The position numbers and the translations under genes are program-made. Of a stretch of DNA of 64,000 nucleotides, positions 56,901 to 64,000 are shown piece after piece (within the stretch, counting starts at the first letter, position 1; each line of letters begins with the position of its first letter). The notes below the pieces were generated by a model. That model worked only from the letters and a program-made list of their open reading frames with translations, made no database searches and was not told the DNA's origin. Source of the DNA: Lachnospiraceae bacterium (GTDB taxonomy: Bacteria > Bacillota > Clostridia > Lachnospirales > Lachnospiraceae); the NCBI GenBank assembly GCA_902363835.1, contig CABJBM010000023.1, positions 1-64,000 on the forward strand, in the 5' to 3' direction.

Positions 56901-59900
56901 ATGCAGATGATGCTTGCAGCAGAACGAGACAAACGGATAAACATATGGATTGGGGAATTGAAAAACCATTTGTTTGAAATGCTTGATGAGGTGGTTTTTA
57001 CCGGCTTTATCACAAAACAGCATTTTACTTATAAAGAAGCAATAAAGCAGGAGTTTTATCCCATGCCTAAGGGGACTGCCTGGGGAGGCAAATGGGAATA
57101 CGGCTGGTTTCAGACAGAGATCGTCATGCCCAAAGAGGCGGAGGGAAAGCGGATTTTCCTTCACCCTGAGGTGGGTGGGGAAATGCTGGTCTGGGTAAAT
57201 GGGATAACGGCAGGCTCAAAAGATTTAAAGCACGACGGAATTACACTGACCTGCTGCGCAAAGGCAGGTGAGCGTTTTTTTGTGGTAGCGGAAAGCTATG
57301 CAGGGCATGGTCCAAGGCTGGAAAAGGGCGGGCCATGCCCTCCCTGGAGCACGGCTGTTCCCGAACCGCCGCTGTTTCAGGTGAAGACAGGCGCTTCGGA
57401 TTTCGGTATCTGGAATGAAGATGCATTTCAGCTTCTCATGGATGCAGTTACCCTTTACAAGCTTTCCCAGGGACTTGATCCCAAGTCTTTAAGAGCTATG
57501 AAAGTAAATCAGGGACTTTTGGAATTTACTTTTCTGGCAGACTTTGAACTGGACCGGGAGGCACGGGATGAATCCTTTCGCAGGGCAAGAAAAAGACTGG
57601 CACCGCTGCTTTCCTGTGTCAATGGGTCAACCGCACCGGAGTTTACCATATTTGGACAGTCTCATCTGGATCTGGCCTGGCTCTGGCCCTGGGAGGAAAC
57701 AAAGCGGAAATGTGCCAGAACCCTGTCTACACAGATTGCCTTGTCCGATGAATATGAAGATTACAAATTCCTGTTATGTGAACCTCCCATTATGGAAAAT
57801 GTGAAAGAAAACTATCCGGAGCTGTACGGACGTCTGCTTCAGAAGGTTGAAGAGGGATCTTTCATACCGGAAGGCGGAATGTACGTGGAATCGGATACCA
57901 ATCTGGTATCAGGAGAGAGTCTGATCCGTCAGTGCCTTTACGGAAGAAAGTGGTTTTTGGAAGAACTGGGAAAAGAGAGCGTCTTGGTTTGGCTTCCTGA
58001 TTGCTTTGGGTTTAACGGACAGCTGCCTCAGATCATGAAAGGCTGCGGAATCCGTTACTTTGCCACTCAGAAGGTTTCCAGGGCATTAAAAGGCTGTGAT
58101 GTATTTCCTTATAATAATTTCTGGTGGGAAGGTATTGACGGTACCAGGATTCTCACTCATTTTTATAAAGAGAATAACGCCCGGCTGGATCCCCTTGATT
58201 TGATCACAAGATGGCAGGAGGACCGGGTCCAGCAGGAAAATATTGATTCCTTTCTCTATCCTTTTGGATTCGGTGACGGCGGAGGCGGTGCCACCAGAGA
58301 GATGGCGGAAACAGCCCGGCGTGTAAAGGATCTGGAAGGGGCACCCCGTACAAGTATGGAAGGTCCTGTGAGATTTTTTCAACTGCTGGAAGAGGAAGGC
58401 TCTGTAACAGAGGTTTACAGAGGGGAACTTTATCTGCCCTGGCATAGGGGAACCTACACCTCCCAGGCGTGGATCAAGAAAGAAAACCGGCTGACGGAAC
58501 GGAGGCTCCGGGAAGCAGAACTTTTAAATTCCATTGCATGCTTCACAGAAAACGGAGAAAACCGGAGGGAAGAGCTGGAATCCTTATGGAAAGTGCTGCT
58601 TTTTCACCAGTTTCACGACATCATTCCCGGAACCTCCATTGCCAGGGTATATGAGGATGCCAGGGAAGCGTTAAAATCCACCGGAGAAAAAGCGTTTGGC
58701 TTTTATGAAGAAGCAAGAAAGCAGATTACAGGATCAGAGGCTGACGGTATCCTATTATTCAATTCTTTATCCTGGGAGCGGGAGGAACTGGCGGAGATTC
58801 CGGCCAAAGAGGAAGAACGTCTGGTCCGGAGCGGAAGATTCCCTGTGACCCAGAAAATCGGAGACAGGCTGCTGATTCCTGTGAAGGTTCCCTCCTGCGG
58901 CTATACCGATCTTGTTGGGCGGGATCAAGCTGCCTATACCGGAATTTCAGAAGAAAAGGTATGCCGGATCTATGAGCAAGACGGTTGGTTTGTGCTGGAA
59001 AACGGATTGGTCAAGATAATAGTTGACGATCTTGGTCAGGTAAGGAGTGCCTTGGATCAGGAAACAAAAATCGAATATGTGGATGGGATAGCAAACCGGT
59101 TTTTCTTATACCAGGATATTAATGTGGATTATGATGCCTGGGAAATGAGTTCCTTCTATAAAAATGTGCCGGCAGAGCCGGGAAACAGGGCGGAGCTCGC
59201 CATAGAGGAGACAGGACCGCTTAAAGTGGTGCTTCTGGTAAAGAGGATGATTCACCAGTCCTCTCTGATTCAGAGAATCACATTATCCTATAACAGCAGG
59301 CGGATTGATTTTGTTACGGCCATTGACTGGCAGGAAACGCATAAACTGCTGAAGACTGCTTTCCCGGTTACGATCCGGACGGAAGAAGCCTTTGAAGAAA
59401 TCCAGTTTGGGTATATCAAACGCCCGACCCATCAGAACCGACGTTACGATGCAGACCGCTATGAGGTCTGTAATCACCGGTATACTGCAATGACGGAACC
59501 GGGAAGGACAGCGGCAGTGCTTAATGATTCCAAATATGGAATCAGCACCAATGGAAATTCCATGGAACTGACACTGTTAAAAGCTCCTGTATGGCCGGAT
59601 ATGAATGCGGATAAAGGAATACAGGAATTTACGTATTCTTTCTATATAGAAAGCAGGAACTTTACAGAAAGCGGAGTTGTGCGGGAAGGAATGCAGTTAA
59701 ACTGCCCCCTGGCATTTTGGGGAAAGGGTATCGGAGAAAAAGAATTTTTCCGGATATCAGAAGAAAATGTGATTCTGGAGACTGTGAAGATGGCAGAAGA
59801 CGGCGAAAATCATATGATTTTAAGATTCTATGAAGCCATTGGAAAACATACCTCCTGCCGGGCGGCAGCCGGTTTTAAAATCAGCAGCGTGTGGGAAACT

Positions 59901-60020
59901 GCCATGGAGGAGGAGTTGAAGGGAAGTGAGTCTGTTCCGGTGAACTTGCTTGAAAATAGCAGTGAAATGCTCTTACATTTTGCGCCTTTTGAGATTAAGA
60001 CCCTTCGGCTGGTTCCATAA
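56901..60020 (+). CDS. Alpha-mannosidase, GH38
   Basis: A cytoplasmic 1039-residue enzyme with no signal peptide. The GH38 catalytic domain has the zinc motif GQSHLDLAWLWPWEE (about 252-266) and the nucleophile region LPDCFGFNGQLPQI (about 366-379). A later metal-binding His lies in LFHQFHDIIPGTS. The middle helical domain and C-terminal beta-sandwich (about 640-1039) follow normally. It cleaves alpha-mannosides, perhaps those brought in by the ABC importer downstream. The start follows AAGGGAGGGAT; a second ATG six bases on has better spacing. Confidence 0.93.
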   Translation: MQMMLAAERDKRINIWIGELKNHLFEMLDEVVFTGFITKQHFTYKEAIKQEFYPMPKGTAWGGKWEYGWFQTEIVMPKEAEGKRIFLHPEVGGEMLVWVNGITAGSKDLKHDGITLTCCAKAGERFFVVAESYAGHGPRLEKGGPCPPWSTAVPEPPLFQVKTGASDFGIWNEDAFQLLMDAVTLYKLSQGLDPKSLRAMKVNQGLLEFTFLADFELDREARDESFRRARKRLAPLLSCVNGSTAPEFTIFGQSHLDLAWLWPWEETKRKCARTLSTQIALSDEYEDYKFLLCEPPIMENVKENYPELYGRLLQKVEEGSFIPEGGMYVESDTNLVSGESLIRQCLYGRKWFLEELGKESVLVWLPDCFGFNGQLPQIMKGCGIRYFATQKVSRALKGCDVFPYNNFWWEGIDGTRILTHFYKENNARLDPLDLITRWQEDRVQQENIDSFLYPFGFGDGGGGATREMAETARRVKDLEGAPRTSMEGPVRFFQLLEEEGSVTEVYRGELYLPWHRGTYTSQAWIKKENRLTERRLREAELLNSIACFTENGENRREELESLWKVLLFHQFHDIIPGTSIARVYEDAREALKSTGEKAFGFYEEARKQITGSEADGILLFNSLSWEREELAEIPAKEEERLVRSGRFPVTQKIGDRLLIPVKVPSCGYTDLVGRDQAAYTGISEEKVCRIYEQDGWFVLENGLVKIIVDDLGQVRSALDQETKIEYVDGIANRFFLYQDINVDYDAWEMSSFYKNVPAEPGNRAELAIEETGPLKVVLLVKRMIHQSSLIQRITLSYNSRRIDFVTAIDWQETHKLLKTAFPVTIRTEEAFEEIQFGYIKRPTHQNRRYDADRYEVCNHRYTAMTEPGRTAAVLNDSKYGISTNGNSMELTLLKAPVWPDMNADKGIQEFTYSFYIESRNFTESGVVREGMQLNCPLAFWGKGIGEKEFFRISEENVILETVKMAEDGENHMILRFYEAIGKHTSCRAAAGFKISSVWETAMEEELKGSESVPVNLLENSSEMLLHFAPFEIKTLRLVP

Positions 60021-60149
60021 ACGCAAAAAATGCGAATAAGATGATTTCAATAATAACAAATTACGCATAGCAACAATGTAACCAAAATATTATAATGATT
60101 TCATCAGCTTTAAGATGAAAACGCCAAAACTTGATATGGAGTTAACAAA

Positions 60150-60692
60150 ATGACAAAAAAGTTAATCATTTTTATAGACAGCGGAGATACAATCATTGAC
60201 GAAGGAACCGAAATACGCGATGAAAACGGTATTGTAATCCACGCGGAGTTGATACCCGGTGCAGAGGAGACCTTAAAAGCTCTTTACGATTCCGGTTATA
60301 TCATTGCCATGGTGGCGGATGGAGAAGAACAGTCCTTCACCAATGTTTATGAAGAAAACGGACTTGGTTATTGTTTCCACACCAGAACAATTTCCCAGAT
60401 AGTAGGGGTCCAGAAACCTTCCGGGCAGATGTTTCAGGAGGCCATGGAGAAGAACCATCTTACAGAAGAAGACAAAAAGAGGGTGGTTATGATCGGAAAC
60501 AATGTGAGAAAGGATATTGCAGGAGCCAACCGTTTTGGAATTACTTCTATTCTCATTGACTGGTCTCCACGCTATGATATGACTCCGGCTGATGAATGGG
60601 AAAGGCCGGACTATACCGTCCATGAACCGAAAGAGCTTCTGGCTCTGGCAGAAAGACTGGAGGCAGAGCTTAGAAAAGACGGAAACGTATAG
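60150..60692 (+). CDS. HAD-family phosphatase
   Basis: A 180-residue haloacid-dehalogenase hydrolase. Motif I is IFIDSGDTIIDE (it reads DSGDT, not DxDxT), with a motif II-like MVADGEEQS and the Lys of VGVQKPSGQMFQEA. Motif III/IV is VMIGNNVRKDIAGANRFG, with Asn-Asn in place of the usual GD. Changes in motifs I and IV make activity less certain. It lies between the mannosidase and the sugar ABC importer and starts after ATATGGAGTTAACAAA. A sugar phosphate is a plausible substrate. Confidence 0.82.
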   Translation: MTKKLIIFIDSGDTIIDEGTEIRDENGIVIHAELIPGAEETLKALYDSGYIIAMVADGEEQSFTNVYEENGLGYCFHTRTISQIVGVQKPSGQMFQEAMEKNHLTEEDKKRVVMIGNNVRKDIAGANRFGITSILIDWSPRYDMTPADEWERPDYTVHEPKELLALAERLEAELRKDGNV

Positions 60693-60701
60693 AAGGAGGG
60701 T

Positions 60702-61646
60702 ATGGATATGATGAAAGGAAAAACAACAAAAGAAAGGATGCGAAAGATCCCGTTTAAGGTGTATTTTCGCAATACCTGGCAGCTTTATTTCATGCTTCTG
60801 ATTCCGGTAATTTATATGCTCCTGTTCCGTTATAAGCCAATGATCGGAGGAGTAATTGCTTTTAAGAAATTTAATGTATTTGCCGGCATCTGGAACAGCC
60901 CGTGGGTTGGACTTGCAAACTTTAAGGAAGCCTTTGGATCAAAGGATTTCTGGAATGCATTGAAAAATACGCTGATTTTAAATGCAGGTGATTTGATCAT
61001 TGGATTTCCCATTCCAGTATTTATTGCGGTATTCCTGTTTGAAATCAGAAACATACATATCAGAAAGGCGACCCAGACAATTTTATATCTGCCTCACTTT
61101 CTTTCCTGGGTCATTATTGCCGGTATTATTACGCAGCTGTTTTCAGCCAGTGGTCTTGTCAATGATCTGATCCGGAGAGCAGGATTTACAGATGTGAACT
61201 TCTTAAGTTCTCCCTTTATCTGGCGTTTTGTGTACTGGTTTTCAGGTGTCTGGCAGTCAGCAGGCTACTCCCTGATCATTTATCTGGCAGCTCTTACAGC
61301 TACGGATCCGTCTTTGGGAGAAGCAGCGTATATAGACGGTGCAACAAGGCTTCAGAGAATCGCTCATGTTACCATCCCCCAGATCAGGCCAACGATTTCC
61401 ATTATGCTCATCATGCAGCTTGGGAAAATCGTATCAATTGATTTCGACCGTCCATATATGATGGGAAATACTCTGGTAAAAAGTGCTTCAGATGTTATCA
61501 GTACATATGTTTATAACGTTGGTCTTCAGGCAGGGCGGTTTGATTTTGCCACGGCAGTTGGATTGTTCCAGTCAGTGGTGGGAATTATCCTGATTCTTTC
61601 GGTTAATAAAGTTTCCAAAAAAATGGGAGAGGAGGGAATTATGTAA
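60702..61646 (+). CDS. Oligosaccharide ABC importer permease 1 (LplB/YteP type)
   Basis: A 314-residue membrane protein. The N-terminal cytoplasmic tail is followed by six helices (about 28-300). The EAA loop is EAAYIDGATRLQRIAHVTIPQI (about 206-227). The LplB/YteP class serves oligosaccharide importers of family CUT1, in which the ATPase is often encoded elsewhere. It overlaps the next permease by one base. Confidence 0.92.
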   Translation: MDMMKGKTTKERMRKIPFKVYFRNTWQLYFMLLIPVIYMLLFRYKPMIGGVIAFKKFNVFAGIWNSPWVGLANFKEAFGSKDFWNALKNTLILNAGDLIIGFPIPVFIAVFLFEIRNIHIRKATQTILYLPHFLSWVIIAGIITQLFSASGLVNDLIRRAGFTDVNFLSSPFIWRFVYWFSGVWQSAGYSLIIYLAALTATDPSLGEAAYIDGATRLQRIAHVTIPQIRPTISIMLIMQLGKIVSIDFDRPYMMGNTLVKSASDVISTYVYNVGLQAGRFDFATAVGLFQSVVGIILILSVNKVSKKMGEEGIM

Positions 61647-62512
61647 TGGGAGAATTAAAGAGCAAGACAGAACGCAGGTTTCAGCTTTTCTGGAATACCT
61701 TTTTTGTGGCTGTCAGCATGATTGCGCTGATCCCCATCATCCGTGTTATATCCATGTCCTTCAGCTCCAAGGATGCGATTCTGAGCGGAAAGGTTTTTCT
61801 GTATCCGGTACAGTTTACAACGGAAGCTTATGTCAGGGCATTTCGAAGCGGAAGCTTTGCATCTTCTTTTATCTATTCCGTTTTTCTCATGCTGGGATCT
61901 ACGGCTATATGCATTGTCATGACAATTATGGCGGCATACCCGCTTTCAAAAAAGAATTTAAAGGGCGGAACAATCATCATGACCCTGTTTGTTGTGACCA
62001 TGTATCTGGATCCGGGAATTATCCCCAAATATTTAAATGTCAAGGATTTTAAGATGATTGATACCGTATGGGCTCTGCTTATTCCGGAGGCTCTCAGCGC
62101 GTATAATATGATCATTATGTGCACTGCTTTTAAAGGGGTGGACTCTTCCCTCTATGAAGCGGCAAAGATTGATGGCTGCAATGAGATTCAGACCTTGTTC
62201 AGAGTGGCCATTCCTTTGGTTTATCCCACATTGGCCACACTCGCCCTGTTTTATGCAGTAGGCAGATGGAACCGGTTAAGTGATGTTCTGTATTATGTAA
62301 ACACTTCTAAGCTGTATACGGTTCAAATGGTATTAAAACAGCTGATTGAATCGGTTAAAATATCCCAGGAAGAGGGAATTACTTCACAGCTGGTTGCTGA
62401 TAACATTAAATCGGCCAGCATTGCGATTTCCATGACACCAATGATTATTGCCTATCCGTTTATACAGAAGTATTTTACAAAGGGAATTATGCTTGGTGCG
62501 GTAAAAGGATGA
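61646..62512 (+). CDS. Oligosaccharide ABC importer permease 2 (LplC/YtcP type)
   Basis: The partner permease of 288 residues with about six helices. The EAA motif is EAAKIDGCNEIQTLFRVAIPLVYPTL (about 170-195). The start overlaps the stop of permease 1. A binding-protein gene follows after 50 bases. No ATPase is present in the visible operon. Confidence 0.92.
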   Translation: MGELKSKTERRFQLFWNTFFVAVSMIALIPIIRVISMSFSSKDAILSGKVFLYPVQFTTEAYVRAFRSGSFASSFIYSVFLMLGSTAICIVMTIMAAYPLSKKNLKGGTIIMTLFVVTMYLDPGIIPKYLNVKDFKMIDTVWALLIPEALSAYNMIIMCTAFKGVDSSLYEAAKIDGCNEIQTLFRVAIPLVYPTLATLALFYAVGRWNRLSDVLYYVNTSKLYTVQMVLKQLIESVKISQEEGITSQLVADNIKSASIAISMTPMIIAYPFIQKYFTKGIMLGAVKG

Positions 62513-62562
62513 TTGTTTATTTTTAAAATAAATATAGGAAGAAAAGAAAGGGAGGTTTTTTC

Positions 62563-64000
62563 ATGAAAAAAGTAAGATTATTGAAAAGCTGTATGGCAGT
62601 TTTTGCAGCAGCAGCCCTGGTAACCGGATGCAGTTCCGGTGCAGGCAAGGAAGCAGCGAAAGCGGCAGGCGCTGCAGAAACAAAAACTGAGGCAGCGGCT
62701 GCTGCGGATAAAGGAGAGGAAGTAACCATAAAGGTCATGGTTTGGGACAGAGGTGATGCAGCTCCTGGAACGACTGTAGAAAACAACACCCAGACGGAAT
62801 GGATCAAACAGCAGATGAAGGAAATGTATAATATCAATGTGGAATACGTTTCCGTTCCAAGATCCTCTTCTGATGATAAGCTGAACATCATGATGTCTGG
62901 CGGAAGCGCTCCTGATATTGTGTTTACATACAGTCAGAGTATTTTTTATAACTTTGCACAAAATGGTGGCCTGGCTGATCTGACCCAGGCGTATGAAACC
63001 TACGGATCTGATATTGAAAAATATGTAGCCGATGCGCAGAACATGGGCCAGCTTGATGGAAAACAGTTTGCAATCATGAAACAAAGAGGCGTGGAATCTC
63101 CTCGTCATACTGCCTATATCCGCCAGGACTGGCTGGATAAACTGGGAATGGAAATACCGAAGACAAAAGAGGAATTGACTGAGTATTTACAGGCAGTAAA
63201 GGATAAGAATCCAGGCGGAGTTAATCAGGTGATTCCGTGGGCAATGAGCGGACGCAATGATACAGAAAAAGGTTATTTGAATTTTGTGGGATCTTATGTA
63301 AATCTTGAAAGCGACAGGGATGCTTATATTTACAGTGAGGGTTATATGGCTGTTGCTCCAGGCGCTGCCACGGGGCTTAAGAAATTAAACGAACTTTACA
63401 ACAAGGGACTTATTGCAAAAGATTTTGCTACTGATACAACGGAGGATATTTATAAGGCTTCCGTAACAGCAGGCAATGTAGGATTCTTTTTAGATGACAC
63501 AGAGCGTCCATGGGATTACATTACTATCTTAAACCAGAGTACAGGCGGAAGAACCTTTGTTCCGGTACAGTGCTTTGAACTGGCTGACGGTTCCTACCGC
63601 ACACCCTTTGAATATAGATATGGTATGTTCGTAATGGTTCCAAAGTCAAGCGAAAAAAAGGTCGATGCTTGTATGAAGTATCTAAACTGGCAGGCAGATC
63701 CGGAGGTTGCTGAGAATATTGTTTACACAGCAGAGCATAAGAGGGACGAAAACGGAATCCCCATCAAATTATCCAGCGAAGAACTTTCCGGCAAAGGATA
63801 TCCGGGAACCTGTGATGACTTAAATATTGTAAACCTTTCGATGGAATGGACCAAGAGCAAAGAGGCTATCGTATCCAAATGGATAAACGATCAGTCCGTA
63901 GACTGGGAAACACCGGAGTGGTTCTCCAACTTCTATGATGTGCGTTCTGAAGGCAAATTCCGCTTCCCTGTATATTCTAATATTTCACAGGCAGAGGCTG
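62563..64000 (+). CDS. Extracellular solute-binding lipoprotein (partial at window end)
   Basis: The frame is open from ATG 62563 (AAAGGGAGGTTTTTTC before it) to the window end, at least 479 residues. A lipoprotein signal with lipobox LVTGC (C23) is followed by an Ala/Lys/Glu-rich linker and a type-1 solute-binding fold of the LipO/LplA class. Features are WIKQQMKEMYNINVEYVSVP, MMSGGSAPDIVFT, YIRQDWLDKLGM and GMFVMVPKSSEKK. It belongs with the two permeases. The ligand may be a mannose-containing oligosaccharide, judging from the GH38 gene. The C-terminus lies beyond base 64000. Confidence 0.92.
   Translation, partial: MKKVRLLKSCMAVFAAAALVTGCSSGAGKEAAKAAGAAETKTEAAAAADKGEEVTIKVMVWDRGDAAPGTTVENNTQTEWIKQQMKEMYNINVEYVSVPRSSSDDKLNIMMSGGSAPDIVFTYSQSIFYNFAQNGGLADLTQAYETYGSDIEKYVADAQNMGQLDGKQFAIMKQRGVESPRHTAYIRQDWLDKLGMEIPKTKEELTEYLQAVKDKNPGGVNQVIPWAMSGRNDTEKGYLNFVGSYVNLESDRDAYIYSEGYMAVAPGAATGLKKLNELYNKGLIAKDFATDTTEDIYKASVTAGNVGFFLDDTERPWDYITILNQSTGGRTFVPVQCFELADGSYRTPFEYRYGMFVMVPKSSEKKVDACMKYLNWQADPEVAENIVYTAEHKRDENGIPIKLSSEELSGKGYPGTCDDLNIVNLSMEWTKSKEAIVSKWINDQSVDWETPEWFSNFYDVRSEGKFRFPVYSNISQAEA

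Overview
The window looks like the chromosome of an anaerobic, spore-forming, fermentative member of the Lachnospiraceae, probably close to Lacrimispora / the Clostridium saccharolyticum group. This is judged from gene content and style, not from a database match. Pointers are several [FeFe]-hydrogenases, a CotF-type spore coat pair, an Fe-S aldo/keto reductase, GH4/PTS and pectin-degrading genes, clean TTGACA/TATAAT promoters, AGGAGG ribosome binding sites and many intrinsic terminators.

Layout. 1-200: 3' end of a 23S rRNA and tRNA-Gly(GCC). 433-2067: motAB behind a sigma-D-like promoter. 2188-6536: heterodimeric ABC exporter plus MarR regulator. 6789-8130: AraC/GyrI regulator and a Cys-rich partner (minus strand). 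8938-9636: six-tRNA operon (Pro, Gly, Arg, His, Gln, Lys; minus strand). 10028-14021: ogt, a lipoprotein, and a NitT/TauT-type ABC importer with a structured, terminator-bearing leader. 14113-16714: purine salvage (nucleoside phosphorylase, adenine deaminase). 16743-30723: hydrogenase locus. 30794-36256: hairpin repeats, polysaccharide deacetylase, GNAT, a YtrA-type ABC operon and an aldo/keto reductase. 36270-42307: RlmI-like methyltransferase, ECF S component with DUF4430 protein, sirtuin-like protein, hisHF, ung, uppP. 42395-48377: HPr-like protein, DAHP synthase, RpiR regulator, alpha-glucoside PTS and GH4. 48389-54906: orphan T-box fragment and a 2015-residue secreted pectinase under an apparent CcpA site. 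55024-56598: Tyr T-box and tyrS. 56901-64000: GH38 alpha-mannosidase, HAD phosphatase and an oligosaccharide ABC importer cut by the window end.

The hydrogenase locus is the centrepiece. Four H-cluster proteins lie within 14 kb. One operon (16824-21487, plus) encodes a small [2Fe-2S] protein, a PAS-containing H-cluster protein, a SpoIIE/PP2C phosphatase and a group-B-like hydrogenase; this order recalls hfsABCD of Thermoanaerobacterium. Converging on it is an electron-bifurcating hydCBA operon (27175-22108, minus) that also carries an extra [2Fe-2S] protein and a GHKL ATPase. Divergent from hydC is a regulatory cassette (27389-30723, plus): DRTGG protein, anti-sigma-like ATPase, an H-cluster protein lacking the proton-relay cysteine, a second DRTGG protein and a PHP-domain protein. 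The inferred picture is two catalytic hydrogenases (ferredoxin/NADH and ferredoxin alone) flanked by two H2 or redox sensors that signal through phosphatase and ATPase modules. A Rex-like operator overlaps the first operon's promoter, so NADH status may feed in. No maturases (HydEFG) are present in the window.

The carbohydrate genes suggest life on plant or host polysaccharides: pectin attack outside the cell, alpha-glucoside uptake by PTS with cytoplasmic GH4 hydrolysis, and mannoside processing by GH38.
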